NCBI GenBank assembly: GCA_021904315.1
Contig: CM038923.1
Location: 6,950,038 to 7,014,037 of the forward strand
Source of the DNA: Sphagnum magellanicum
Lineage: Eukaryota; Streptophyta; Sphagnopsida; Sphagnales; Sphagnaceae
Length of the DNA stretch: 64,000 nt
Direction of reading: 5' to 3'
How positions within the stretch are numbered: the stretch's first letter is position 1; the number at the start of each line of letters is the position of its first letter. The notes beneath the pieces are model-generated. The model was given only the letters and a program-made list of their open reading frames with translations. It had not been told where the DNA came from and searched no databases. Made by a program: the position numbers and the translations under genes. Shown in pieces: positions 11,916 to 25,208 of the stretch.

Positions 11916-12865
11916 ATAATGTTGCTTCACACAGAATCAAATTTCCTGATCTCTTGAATTTCTTTTGGGTTCAATTTTGCAGATGTGTGTGGTGAAAGTG
12001 GAGACAGGGAAGGAGGATGCGGAGGAGGAGGAGGGTCCAATGGTGAACAAAGCACAATTCACAGAGAAGAATTGGTGCCAGGAAAGGTTCTTTCAGTGTA
12101 TCCCAGTTGCATGTCTTATATTTGTTCTTCGCCTTCAGGAAGCCCATCCTAAAAAGGTTTCAAAACAGTGAGCATGATGGAACATGTTGCAACTGAGTTT
12201 CAGAAAGTCACCGAATTTGTATATGGCTTTGACATAATCTTTATTGCATCTTCCGCAATTTGTGCCAGGATTCAAGCAAAAAGATTTCTGATTAGGTAAT
12301 GAGTGCCCCCCAAGGTTTAGGGTACAGAGTTTATTAGGTTTGAGCGATCATATGAAGTAGCTAGACTTTTCTCCAACTATGGCAAAAACAATTTTCTCAT
12401 CACAAGATTCCTCAAACAGTGACACAGAATTCTTAAACTCAGTCCTGTTGAGGAAATCTTGTTTGAGATTGAACATGTAGGCACTCCACATTAGGAATAT
12501 CTTTCCAATATAAAACTTCAATTTTGTAGCTCATAGTTGAATCCCCAACTATACTGGACTGGTAAATGTAACCTTCAAATGGGGCTGTCAGAAAAAGAAG
12601 TTTTTCGCCAAACACTCGGCTGCTGAGTAAACTCTTTGCATTTTAGGTTGATTGCATGAGATTCTTCTTCAGCTGTGTGGTGTATAATTTTCTTCCAATG
12701 ATTCAATCTGACCAACAACAAAAACCAATAGTACATTGCAAGTAGGATGCAAGAAGGACTTAATTATGCACATGCTTTGTTCATGAACCTTGTCAATATT
12801 TCATCCTTGCTCTATGACCATTTGGAGAAAGCAAGCTTCACGCTCCATTTTCTTCATAGATATTT
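11916..12865. other. Non-coding stretch with one exon-like block
   Basis: A pyrimidine tract and TTTTGCAG ending at 11982 precede an open stretch on the plus strand with an acidic run (EDAEEEEG) at about 11983-12150. It looks like an exon behind a splice acceptor, but I recognise no protein and find no partner exons. It may be a gene remnant linked to the duplicated segment just upstream. Confidence 0.3.
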
Positions 12866-13345
12866 TTATTTTTCTATTTGCCCCCAAAATTTAGAATTGT
12901 CTTGTAGAGTGTGGAATTCTAAATTAAGTTCCACAAAGACTGAGAAGAAGTACACCATTGCACTGCCCAATTGAAATTGTTTGTATTGTAAGTAGTTAAG
13001 GTGGCCAATATTTGAATGGACATCATAATTTGTTGCACTTTTATCAAAAGACACAACCTTTGGTGTCAAATACAACACCCCCCGCCCGCCTTTGACTAAA
13101 AAGAGTACATAGAATCCCGACTGAACATTTTGTCCATTGTTGAGGACTTGACATTGAAAGCAAGACACCAAGTATCCACCTACCCTACAAGGCTTGAAGG
13201 TCAAGGATTCTACCTTTGAAACCCAATTTGGAAATCTTGGGTATCGCATGAAAGATTTGTATGTCCTATATATGTTGGTGTTTGTGCCTTCAAATTCAAG
13301 AAAAGGTATATTAACTTTGATAGTAGTAGGAAACACTAGACACAA
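12866..13345 (-). pseudogene. Remnant resembling the DUF4216 part of a CACTA transposon
   Basis: This is an open frame of 159 codons, the longest unassigned one in the first 14 kb. The translated order FPNWVSKV, then RVGGYLV, then NVQSGFYVLF, then QFQLGSAMVYFF follows the pattern of DUF4216, which lies beside TNP2-type transposases in plant CACTA (En/Spm) elements. Members of that family read FP-W---V, then GY-VNG, then TQNSGV-V, then PF-LASQ--QVFYV. The match is by pattern only and diverged. No TNP2 transposase is found next to it and no element ends could be paired. An unrelated fortuitous frame remains possible. Confidence 0.4.
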
Positions 13346-14222
13346 ATTTACTTAATAGAGCCTTGATGATACATTTTCTTGTGTGTTTTGATCCACATTT
13401 TTGGGTTTGTCATTCAATCCTTGTTGAAGCATTGACAAATCACGTATGAACAATCTGAAATATCGAGCCTTTTTTTCTATTTGGATGCAACTTTGATCCT
13501 CACATGAGTTTCTAGTGCTTTTTGTTATTATTGCTTACAATCTATCAGCTTCTTGGCCTTGCTCCCCCCCCCCCCCCCCCCCCCCATCGAATCTCAATTT
13601 TAGGTTTTTTTCCCTCTACACATGACAAACTGAATGGTCTGTGACATTGGGTTTTTTTCCTTGGCTTGTACTAAAGGTGACAAAAATTTCAATTGTTGGA
13701 AGTGAGTGAATCTCTGCATCTCACAAACATCAACCAGCCAAAAAGGGGGTAAACTTTCACCATCTTTCACAAAAGAAGTTGTATTGGAGTCAACAACTAA
13801 CTAATTAGCTTTGATTTGAGTTTAATTCTATGTTCTGGACTTTTTCCTTCATCTATTTGTTATACTCACATTCATTTTCACCCTTCCTAGACATCCAAAC
13901 AGATCTCCCAAAACCCAAGTTAATAATAGCATCAAACAAAAGGTTCTTAACATGGTTACTAATGTGTGCCACTTGTCTTATGAAATGCTGCTTATTATAA
14001 CCAGCTATTTTTTCTTCAATTCTTTGATATTGAAAATTTGGCAAAAATTTCCAAAATAATAGCAAAATTAGTTGAATTAATTTACACTAGAAAAATAAAT
14101 TAAAATTGCTGCTTATAATGTGCGATACTTGTTTGTCAATTGCTCAAACTAGGTGGTTGTTGTCTCCTGAGTTACCTCGGCCTGTACCCAATTTTTGTTA
14201 CTTTCGAATCAACTTTGCAACA
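13346..14222. other. Region upstream of the Argonaute gene
   Basis: Holds the C-run at 13564-13585 and presumably the promoter and 5' UTR of the Argonaute gene. I see no convincing TATA box at a fixed distance from the start codon. AT-rich sequence lies at about 14030-14105. Confidence 0.4.
13564..13585. repeat. Poly(C) run of 22
   Basis: An uninterrupted run of 22 C in otherwise AT-rich DNA. The length may be unreliable because such runs are error-prone in sequencing. Confidence 0.9.
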
Positions 14223-17200
14223 ATGGTGCGGAAGAAAAAACAGGGCAACAAGGAAAGCAGCAGTGCAAGTACCAGTGCTGGACCTAGCAGTACAGTATCA
14301 AGCGCGGCACCCACCAGGCCCACCTCCCCCAGGGTGCAACCCCATGCTGCAGGTCCAGGTCCAGGAGCACCCCAAGAGGAGCCTGAGGATAGTGGTTGGT
14401 CACAAGTGGACACTAAGAAAAAATCCTCAGGTACTGCTTAATCACAAAGTTCAAGGCAAAAAAAACAAAGAAAAAATCCCCTCAAAACTCTGAATTCCTG
14501 TATCTAGGAATTTATTCGCAAGACTTTACATGTTAAGTTGTTAATACATAACCATTAGCCTATACACAAGCTCCATAGCATTAATCAACTCATTGTTGGG
14601 ATTCAATTTGGGACGATTTTTCATTAAAATGTGTTTTTGTGAAATCCAATATCATTTTGGGGGATTTGGTGTATCCATCAAATTTTGTTATAGAGTGTAT
14701 GGTTGTAATTAAATCCTCTTGCGCCCATTTGTGTAGGAAAAAATGTAGCTTCTTCAAGTCAACAACCATATAGTGGCGGATATGGGAGGGGAAACTCACC
14801 ACAACAATGGGACAACCGATCACAACCGCGCGCCAGCACATTTGAAGAATCTAGAATCCCACAAGGACCCACTCCACGTGGAAATCAAGGTGATGATTCT
14901 CGTAATGCACCTCAAAGAGGTGGTCAAGCGTGGAATCAGCAGCCTGACAGGCCAGAGGACTTCCCGCAACTAGGTGGTAAGTATTGTAAGCCTTCTATGG
15001 TTAACTATGGACAACACCTCTATTGTTTGCATATTCGCATAACATCCCACAACTTGCACACTTTACTTCATACTTACTTGATTGATCACCTTAGTGTATA
15101 ACATATTGAGACAAATTTTGGAAATCTTCACCAAGGAGTTATTAGACTAATTTATTTATTTTGGGGGGAAATTTTGGCCAAATGTTCAATAACACTAGAG
15201 TGAAAAATTAAAATTAAAAAACCCCTCATGTGAACCAACTAATTATATATTCTATGGTATCTAAAACTTTTTATTTTTGGTGAACAAAAAATGGATCCAA
15301 ATTGAATGGTATAGGGATGGTTTGGAATGATTTAACACTCATCAAATTATAATTGGATACTATGCCCATGGTGATGAAGATCACATCACCCAACCATTAG
15401 TGGAGGAGGCTTGGTTGTAACTCATGCAATATAGGCAATTCTACAAAAGCATCTATGTTATTGTAGGTCATTGATCCTAGTGCCAAGATGGGCATTCTAC
15501 ATATACCGACTCACCTATGAACATACATTCATCCCATCTTCATAATGCAGAAGTTCTAAATGGTTTTGAAATCTTTTAAACAATTGCAAGGAATGGAGTC
15601 AAAATGTGAAATGGCTACCTTAGCTTCAAGAGTTTTAAGTTGACTTCTTTTCAACCCACACTGATCCATAATGGTGGGTTAGTGGTGTTGTTTCAGCATA
15701 GCCATAGATGAGCAATATGTGATATAATTCTAGGGCAATCTTGTGACTTTTCTATAGGTCTTATCAAACTTACCAACAAGTGAGACTTGAAATTGACATG
15801 ACAAGAACATCATAATTAAATGGCTGAGACTAGTGGTTTAGTAATACTACTATGCCCAATGTTTTCTAAAATAATATTGGGAGAAAAAAGGGCTAAATGA
15901 AACTTGTGTTCCCCTTTACTTGAGGCATTGTCATGGTTTGAAAACCCATTTTGGTGCGCAATGAAGAAACAACACAAGTGGTTGCACCCAAAGAAAAATA
16001 AGATTCCATCCTTTATATTTTAATAAATGGTAAAAGAAACAAGTTTATGAATGCTTCTAAAAGTTATGAATTTATTATTGGTGCAATGTTCCAGGAGGCC
16101 CTGCACCCCAACAAAGGGGCCAACAAAGGGTGCCACAGGGCCCTGTGCCCCAACAAAGGGTGGCCCAGGGCCCCGCACCACAGGCCCCTGGTGGTCGGCT
16201 TGCACCCAATCAACCATCTCCAATTCAGGTGCCATATTCTCAACAGCAACCTGAGAGCAGTTCATCTGCCCCACAACCAGTGGTTTTTATGTGGGGTTCA
16301 CTTCCAAGTGATCCCAGCTCAAGTTCACAAGGTGAAGCAAGTGGATTTGTAACCACAAGCCCACCAAGCTCCCCATCTCTACTAACTTCACTTGCACACA
16401 AGTTGGAGGAGACATTCAAGATAGCCAAGGATATTAAGGACACATTTTTGGGTCCTAGTTTATCGGACCTGAGAGTACCACCTCGTCCTACAAAACCAGG
16501 CACTGCTGGCCAGGTAAAAGACTTCAGTACTTGAAAATCCCTTCCAAATGAGTTATAAGTCCAATTCAAGTCCATTTGAATTAGGCGCAACACTACCTTG
16601 CAACTCAAGGATTTCCAACAAGGATTTCCAACATGCATACCCTAACACGAGGAGATGATGGATGATTCCCTTGTGAGAAAATTGTCTAACTTTGCCTTCA
16701 AGAACTTCTAACTTCACCTTCTATATGTTTCAACACAAAATGAGGTCAAAATTGGGATTTGGCAAGGTGTTTGGGTTGGGGTAAGGTTGTTTTACTTGCC
16801 CTTAAATTCCATTGACACTAGCAAACAAGTGAGAATTTGTATTCTATAGAGTTGGCTTATAAAGTGGCACCATGTGTACACATACACACATACATACCTC
16901 TAAAGGATGGATGTCAATTCCTTAGAAAAGGCACACCACCAACATGGTGCCATTCTCCCTCTTTGCTTTGACTATATTAGGGCCTCTATGCCCTAATTTA
17001 AGTGTTGTGGGTTGTGAAATGGAACCTGTGTGTGCAGGCCAACATCTACTTTGCAAACCACTTTAAGGTCTTGGATGGGTTCACATTTCCTACTATCTAC
17101 CAAAATGAGTTCAAAACTGATCACAGGCTAGACAAAGTGATGATACGCAAGCTCGTTCGGAATTGGTCTGAGAATTTGAATTGCGCTTTTGTTTTTGATG

Positions 17201-20200
17201 GCATGGAAACTGTGTACAGTCCTACCTTTCGACCAAAAGAACAACAGCACACACATCCAAGAACCCATGAGTAAGGAACCTTTCAACCCTTCTGTGCTCC
17301 ACCTTGAATTCTCTAAAGAAAGGCCTCAATTTGTCTTAAGCTAACCCACCCTTATTTGTTCTTATAACTCATGAAATCTCATCTTCAAATACAATTTGGG
17401 GATGTTATGGCATCTTTCACTTTTTTTCTTGAAAAGTAAAGTTATATGTTATTGTTTCCAAGTTTTGGGGGTGAAACTTGGATCTTGAAATTCCTTCCTA
17501 GAAAATCCTCAGAAAATGTGGGAGTGGATTGCGGTTATGTTCCCAGGTTTAGGGTTTCTGTTCTGATTGGCATCTTTTACAATGTTTAGTGTCCAAGGGT
17601 CTCCATATGAAAGGGAAAACTTGCTTCATTTTCAAAGAAACTTGAACAATGCTGATAAGCCCAAGTCTTGAATGCCACACACACTTACCAAAAGAACCCA
17701 AGGCTTTATATCAAGCTCCAATTTCAAATTGTATAATTTTGAAGAACTGAGAACGGGCAACATCCTAAACAGTCAAGTTGTTCACTTTGCTTGCAGTATT
17801 AGTTATTGTAACATGTCACAATGATCAAGTGTCAGATAGAATTTTATTGAAATACTTGTAAATTATCCAATTGCAACCACTTGATATCAAAGATTTAACA
17901 TTCCATGAAATTCAAGATTTGGTATGAATTTCCAACGGGAGCTAGATCAGCTAACCAAGCAAAACAATACATGAACCCACCACTTTTTCCAAGCTCCTGG
18001 CACTTTGTCATAGAATGGTACATCAAATGATAGATCACTTAAGGAGCCTAAGGTGCCCAATATGGATTAAATAGGTGATCATGAACCATTGTAATGATGC
18101 TTGGGTGTTTCCTTATTGATACTCACACAACACTTATCAACCCAAGCCACAATTTTGCGAACATTGAGTCAAAACCCCTAAACTATTGAAACTCAAGTTG
18201 ATAGACACTAGTACCTCTTTGGCCAGAGGAGGATCAGTGGCTTCCACATAAATGTGGGGTTTTTTTCTAAGGACTATGATATGCTATAGTATAAGTGCGG
18301 TTATACTTGTTTTCGTCTTTACCAAATATTTTATTTTCTTTCCAACCAAAATTTGAACAGATGCAGAAGTCTACCGAAGCTCAGATCTCAAACAATTTGA
18401 CCTAAGAAAAATCTCAAACTAAACCTATGGCTAGAAGCTTCCAATCCATCACACTTTCGTGTGTTATAATATGGGTAACACTCTAATTTTGTCTATGCTT
18501 CCAGCCTCTAACAGTTGATTGATAGAGCGCATGTGAATGCAGATATCCAAGGGATGTTATTACAACAATGAAACCGAAAAGAACAACACTTACTAACAAG
18601 GATGGTGGCCTTTCGGGAGATGCTTTCAAGCAGCTTGTCATGGGCCAAGAAATTCTTGAAGCGAATAATGAGAACTACCAAGAATATGTGAGGATATTGG
18701 GGTACATTGTTCGGGAAAACTTTGGGCGAATGAGCCAACAAACCCAACAATATGGTCAGAGTCTTTTCACCAATGATGATATCCAAGAAATGAGAAATTG
18801 TAGCTACTTGCAAGTATGGAAGGGTTTCTTCCAAAGCTTTCGACCCACCATGCAAGGCTTGGCTCTCAATGTTGATGTCTCCAATTGTTGCTTCACGAAG
18901 GAGAGACCGATCCTTGACTACCTTTCAGAAAAACTCAAATGGGGCTGGAAGGGCTGGAGAAACATTCCTGCCGATTTTAGCTTTTATGACTCTGAGAGGT
19001 ACAATCTGGATTTTGTATCAAATGGGTTCAGTGTAAGGTACCTGGTAAAGCTCCCAGCTGGTAAGGAGCTGAGGATTTTGGAATGTCAGGTTGAGCTTAC
19101 CCATTGTAAAAACATGAGGCAAAGGTTATCATATAATTTGTGAGTTATCAATTGAGGAACGAGAACTTCATAGTTGCCACATTGTGAACTCAAAGGGAAA
19201 ATATTTCAGCTTTTTTTCAGCGGAAAATCAAGGCCTGCAATTCCCAGGGGAAAGCCATAGTTAGCAAACTTAGCAGACCTTCTCTAGAATGGGTTTTAGC
19301 AAATGCACAAATGCTTGTAGTTACAAATTGCAAGCAAGGCGCTTGTTCACTTAGCTTTAATGATATCCTTGTTTGGGTGGCTGGTAATGTAGAGACATGG
19401 TGTTAAATGCGGTTCGGAACCTGACTATATTTATAAAGCATTCAACATCAGTAGAAAGGCGCAAGATGAAGGTGATGGGCTTGTCAGAGGAAACCACCGA
19501 ACACATTACTTTCAATCTTGCAAATACCAAAGTGACGAAGACCATGGTGGCATACTACCGTGAGACATACAATTATGCAATAAGATTGAAGAAGCTGCCA
19601 TGCTTGCTGATCAAGTCGAAGGTGAAGCAGTACATTCCTATGGAGTTATGTTTCATTCAAGCAGGAGAAAAGATGCCCGGGAAACTCACTTCCCTTGAAA
19701 TGGAAGGACTGGTGTTACTTACCAGGGACAAACCAAGCAACAGGAGATTAGCCATTGAAGAGATGATGAGAAAGCAGCATGGACCATATGATCCTAGTAA
19801 TCTAAGGTTACCCATTCCACCTCTTTCTTTCTTCCAACACGTACTCCAAGAGTAGACCAATATTCTTACACATCTTAACAACCCGTAAACCCCCCAAATG
19901 TGCTCTCTTTTCCAGTGTATTTTCAAATGCTATGCACACTATTTACAAATACATTATATATATTGTAAATTCTGGAAAACTAAATTTGAAACTATCAAAC
20001 CTCACTTTTCAAAAATAAATACGTATTCAGCAAAGAAGTGCTGAACATCAGTCACAGCGACAACAACATATAACATCAAATCAATCAAATTGATACTAAA
20101 TTTCTAATTGCTTGCCAGCATGACCAATGTGTACACCCACGCATATACTCTTGCATTCAACCAGAAAATGACTGAAGTTGTGGGTCGAACCTTGAAGCGA

Positions 20201-23200
20201 CCCTCCATCAAGTGCCTACAGGACAACCTTATAGAACCCCTGGCTGATGGAACATGGGTTTGGGGCCATAATAGAGCACTTGAACCTGGGCACATCAAGT
20301 ATTGGGGGCTGCTAGACTTCAGCGGTGGTGCCGTTAACACAGATGAGTGCAAGGACTTTGGCCACTCGATTTACACGTAAGTCCCTTCCTTACCCTTTTG
20401 TTTGTAGGGTGCCCTTCAAAGACACCCGGATGCCCTAAACCTTAATGCACTGTGTTCATGCTTTCAAAGGGAGCTGATGGTCATCACTAGCTAGCACAAA
20501 AGCATGAAAGAGTTTCTTTTCTTGTTTGTTCAACTGAAAGTGAAGGGTTAGGAATGATCTACTAGGCATTGAAAAGCTCATATTCCTTTATTATGATATC
20601 AAAATCAAGGAACTGGAAAACACTGGTGTAAACATCAGTTATGCAGTGTGATAAAATTGGGTCTCTGCTGGGGCAATTGGTGTGCAGACGGGCAAAAAAT
20701 ATGGGGCTTCAATTGACTCAAGACTATGTGCTTAGACAACTTCCCCCCGAGACATCAATCACAGCTGCTTTCACCAGTATTACCGGCGAACTCATGGCCA
20801 AGAGTCAAGGAATTAGACCCCAACTCCTTGTGGTGGTAGTCGAAAACAAGAGAAGCCCTCGCTACAAAGACATCAAGCATTATGGTGATACCAATGGCTT
20901 TACAACTCAAGTAGTGACCAGTGAAACTGTAAAGAATGGTGAGCACTGAAAATAGAAAGCCCCAACAAAAATTCCACTAGATTTCACTCCAAAAAAAAAT
21001 TCACCCAAAAATGTTTTTAATCCATGGATGATGCTTGGCTATAAACATCATACAATGACCTCATGGTTCTTTTGGTTTATGAAATTGGGTTAGCAAATTT
21101 TGTGTCCAAAAAGTCGTGAAACCAAAAACTCCTGCAACTTTAAATTTGTCTCCAACATTGTTTTAGATCATGTACTTGGGTCTTCACATTGCTACACATT
21201 ACTAGTGACAACGATCGCTCACATAGAAAGGAAGGCAAGAGTAAGATAGATAACAAGATACAAATAAACAAAAAACCAAAAAAAAAACGATTTCGAAATG
21301 AAATTTTATATATGACAACAAATTATAATCCAGAATGATTCTGAAATTGTCACAGTGATGATCACTAAAATACCCATCCTACATAAACCAGTTCTGATGA
21401 AACATCATAGTAAGTGAAATTATCATTCAGTTGGTAATTTTGTGACTTGATATTTAACTTTGCAATTTACTTGCAGGTCATAAGAATATTACAATGACAA
21501 ACTTGCTGTTGAAAGTGAATGTGAAATGTGGGGGTCGCAACTTTAAGGTCCTGCCACACCCATCTACATTTGTTGGCAACAAACGGTGCATATTTTTCGG
21601 GGCGGATGTTACACATCCAGATGCTGGGGATGCCGAAAGCCCGTCTTTGGCAGCTGTGGTTGCTAGTAATGACTGGCCAGATACGGGCCGCTTCCTGGCT
21701 TTACAGTCTGAGCAAGGGCATCGGGTTGAGATTTTACAAAACCTTCAAAGCCTGGCTGAGGAGCTGATGAGGAAATGGAGTGAGAGAAATAACTTCACAG
21801 CTCCAGATGTATGTGATCCTTTTTCCCTCCTCCTTTTCCACAATTTTTTTTGACTCTTCCATAAGTTAAACGACCAGTAGCTTTGGTAAGACCCATATTC
21901 TCATCCATGTGTTGTTGCCTCTTTGGGTTGGTAGAATATCATATTTTTCCGCGACGGTGTTGGAGAAAACCAGTTCAAGCAAGTGCTAAGGGAGGAAGTG
22001 GATGCTCTTCGAAAGGCAGCCCACAGTGTATTCAAACCAAAGAGACCCAAGATTACATTTGCGGTAGTACAGAAACGGCACCACACTCGGATGTTTCTGA
22101 ACCAACGACCCGGGGCACCACCACCACAAGCACAACAACAGCAGCCACAAGGACAAGGAGCAAGAGGAGGATACAACAACAGACCTCCACCACCCGCAGG
22201 ACCGTCAACAAATGTGCCATCGGGTGTGGTGGTGGACACCGTCATCACGCATCCTCGTGAATTCGACTTTTATTTATATAGTCACGGTGGCAACCTTGGC
22301 ACTAGTCGCCCCTCTCACTACCACCTTTTGTGGGATGAAAACAATTTTTCGTACAACTCCTAACCTTACACGCATACCCCTTCAACTACAAATCACATGC
22401 ACTATTGTTGCTTTTGTTCACTTGTTTGCTTATAAAAATTGGTTCCTTAGGGCATAATATCATCATCATCATCATCATCACCTTGCAAATTGATCACCGG
22501 TTTTCCACTCCACTTGGTGAATGTTCAGTAGGGTTTACAATGTAGAGTTTAGGGTTCATAATTTAGAGTTAGGGTTTACAATTTCGGGTTTAGGGCTTGT
22601 AATTTAGAGTTAGGGTTTAGGATTTAGGGTTTATGGTCAAGGTTTTGCACCCCGGGATTGGGGGAAAGGTAAAAATAGGGCAGTTTTCTAATATAATATA
22701 CGGTAGGCCTACAAGGGAAGAAATAGAAAGTGATGTTTGTAGTGCCTGAATGGGTGGTCTTTTGTTTGGCTTATGCACTAACCTTGCTTTGTGGTGTGGG
22801 TGGATGGACTGTTCAGGGTTTTGAACATTTTGAGAATCTGATGCAAAGACTTTGTGCTATCTATTTTGCACATTTTTTGAAGTACTCAAAGAAAACAAAT
22901 TGTAGTCAGACTTTGTTGTATTGAAACCTCTTTGGGATTTCTTTGCTTGTTTTCCTTTCACTAACCATGCTGAATGTGAGCTGGCTGTGCAATGTTCAGG
23001 ATTTGACAACATTTATGGAAAGCACAATCATGTGTGCTGCTACCAGTGAAAAAAAACTTCAAAGCATTTTGTCATTTTTATGACAAAAAGAATTGGGAAA
23101 ATTTTGGAATTTTTTTTTGGTTTTTCTAGTAAAAATTTGACTAATTTTGCTAGTTTCTCAAAAAAAAACTCGCCAGCTTTCCAATACTATAAAATTAAAA

Positions 23201-23576
23201 AAACAAACCCTGGTTGCTAGTTGCTACCTACCTCCAATGCATTTCTTGAAATACCTCCTCATCCACTAGCTTGTAACCAATATGAATTCATTACTAACTA
23301 TGGACTTGTGTGTGGGTGGATGAACGGACTTTGTTCAGGATTGACGATTTTGAGGCTTTGACTCTCAATTTATGCTATGGGTATGCTCGCTGTCCGAAAG
23401 CTGTGTCTATGGTGGCTCCTGCATACTATGCTCATCTTGTTGCTACAAGAGCCCGCAACCTGTACCTGGCTGAAAGAAACATGAGGCGAGAACAAATGAA
23501 CCGGGGAGCTGCAAAACAACCAATCAAGCTCCCTGAAATTCATAGCGATATTAAGGCAAAGATGTACTGGTGTTGA
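14223..23576 (+). CDS. Argonaute protein (plant AGO, slicer residues present)
   Basis: The product binds small RNAs and uses them to cleave or repress complementary RNA. I model 11 exons: 14223-14430, 14737-14976, 16095-16513, 17038-17270, 18543-19124, 19459-19806, 20119-20376, 20688-20938, 21477-21808, 21935-22350, 23339-23576. All use GT-AG borders and the sum, 3,525 nt, stays open (1,174 residues). The start MVRKKKQGN is typical of AGO1-type proteins. A Gly/Gln-rich N-terminal part ends in FPQLGG (about 140-150). A divergent N domain, a DUF1785 linker ([19 protein letters not shown]), PAZ ([13 protein letters not shown], about 600-680), MID and PIWI follow. The slicer tetrad is visible as Asp890 (GADVTHP), Glu942, Asp964 (FFRDGV) and His1128 (YYAHL). 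The protein ends in MYWC. Oddities are a Gln/Pro/Gly-rich insertion at about 1013-1048 inside PIWI and extra sequence between DUF1785 and PAZ. FRDGV recalls the AGO2/3/7 group, but that group often has Asp where His1128 stands, so I assign no clade. Least certain are the exon 4/5 and 5/6 junctions. Confidence 0.93.
22458..22481. repeat. (ATC)n microsatellite in an intron
   Basis: Eight ATC units, a little upstream of the telomere-like words. Confidence 0.9.
22525..22645 (+). repeat. Degenerate telomere-like repeats in Argonaute intron 10
   Basis: About eight copies of TAGGGTTT-, TAGAGTT- or CGGGTTT-like words, a degenerate form of the plant telomere unit TTTAGGG, lie inside the 988-bp intron between exons 10 and 11. 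A shorter run, ATTTAGGGTTTAGGG, lies just after the stop codon near 23583. They are too degenerate to be a chromosome end. Confidence 0.75.
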
Positions 23577-24016
23577 CCTGTAGGATTTAGGGTTTAGGGT
23601 TCGGCCATTGTCTTTATTGATTCATGATCCAATGAGAACAATGCATTTATACCTTCAACACCCATCCCCGTTGTTTCATGCATGAATTTACATTCCAAAC
23701 ACATTATTTTCCGCTAATGTTGCAAGCATGTTTTGTTGCATGCCAATCGTCCATACAATATGTAGGCTTTAGAAATTCAAGAAAATGTCCAAGTGGACAC
23801 TAGACCTTGGGTTGCAACAAATTAGTGTAATTTGTAGAGGATGACCATGAGAAATTGTTTGAGATTTTCTTACCAATTTCATTGTTTTAGGCTTCTTTTT
23901 TCCATTTGTGGGAACTGATGGTCTATCAATTTAAAAGACCTTAACCTTAATGGTCACCACTTTCATTATGGATTTGGCTTGACAACTTGTGTAATATTAA
24001 AGTACTCTACCCTTTG

Positions 24017-24200
24017 GTTAGTTTTGTCATTAAATAATCCATTTGAATATTCAAATGAAAGTTTGTTAAACTATGATGTTGAGGTGTTGAAATCCATCAT
24101 AATTGATGTGGCAACTGGCAAGGCAGAGTATGGATAATTTCGTTACTCAAGTAACAAAATTTTAGTAGACGTTCGTAGATCATGAGAAATGTTATAATTT
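24017..24200 (+). repeat. Unclassified interspersed repeat R1, copy B
   Basis: Starts with TTAGTTTTGTCATTAAATAA and shares the GAGGTGTTGAAATCCATCAT core and the ATAATTTCGTTACTCA block with the other copies. It carries a small internal insertion (near 24110-24130) and is the most diverged of the four. Confidence 0.65.
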
Positions 24201-25208
24201 CAAATTAAAAACATTTATTCATTTATTTACATTTTTGGGTCAACTTAACCCTAGTCCAATTAGCACCTTAATCAAGGTCCATGATTTTTGTTCACTCCTC
24301 TTTCAAAAAATAGATAACTTGTTAGGATATTTCACAATTACAAACAAGCTAAGTGGGCATTCCAAACTTCCTATTGCACATAGTTAGGATAGTTCCAAAC
24401 TTATCAAGCTCTTCGAAGCAAAAGATCCTATCCATAATGACCATGAAAGCAAGGTGTGACCATAGGAAGGATACTCTTTAGTATAAAACAAGAAAATGGG
24501 TAAAGGTTCTTTGATTTCACCCCTTTTGAAGAACCTATTCGTATATTAATCCAATTTGTACATTCCTGAATTATTTCCATTTTTTCTTTGAGTTGTTACA
24601 ATTATCTTCAATATTTTGGAAACTAAGACTAAATATTTGTATAGACGAATGACAAGTTTTACCAACACTAAAATAAAACATACCATGAGCAATCCATCCA
24701 AAGAGTTCACTTTTGACAAATGTAGAGATAAACACATCCAAGGTAAGTGAATCTACGAGATGTAAATGAGACATATAAACTAATCTCAATATGACCAAAA
24801 GATTTTAATGGGACTTTAGGAAATGGTTGCACATAATGGAGGCCGCAAAATAAAGAACTCCTCCACATTAACCCCCAACACCATCTGTTAAATTAGAAAG
24901 CTAGGAATGATAGTTAACCTTTATTAAATCAATAATCACAAGATATCATCAAAAATCAATTTATGCATTATTGATTTATTATTTCCTTTCATCTCCCTCA
25001 ATTTGATACCTCCACAAGGCTACATTTCAAAAACTTTGTGGAGAGAATTACTTTGTTTCGTGAAGTTGTATACATTACCCTTACCCTTACTTGGACATAT
25101 CAATAAAAACTTGGGTTCCATGCTATTACACACCCAGAGACAATTGGTTGGTTTTGTGAAAATTAAGTCCCATTCAGATAAAAATATTGAATGACATTGC
25201 ATGTAACT

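Noticed and set aside
18526-18542. An earlier acceptor for Argonaute exon 5 (after 18527)
   Set aside because: It is in phase but uses a weak GATAGAG site and adds five Cys-containing residues not expected there; TGCAG before 18543 is a better acceptor.
22525-23600. A chromosome end or large interstitial telomere
   Set aside because: The TTTAGGG-like words are few and degenerate and lie within and just after an active-looking gene.
14223-23700. miR168 or miR403 target sites in the Argonaute gene
   Set aside because: I looked for complements of both miRNAs in the exons and just after the stop codon and saw no convincing match by eye.
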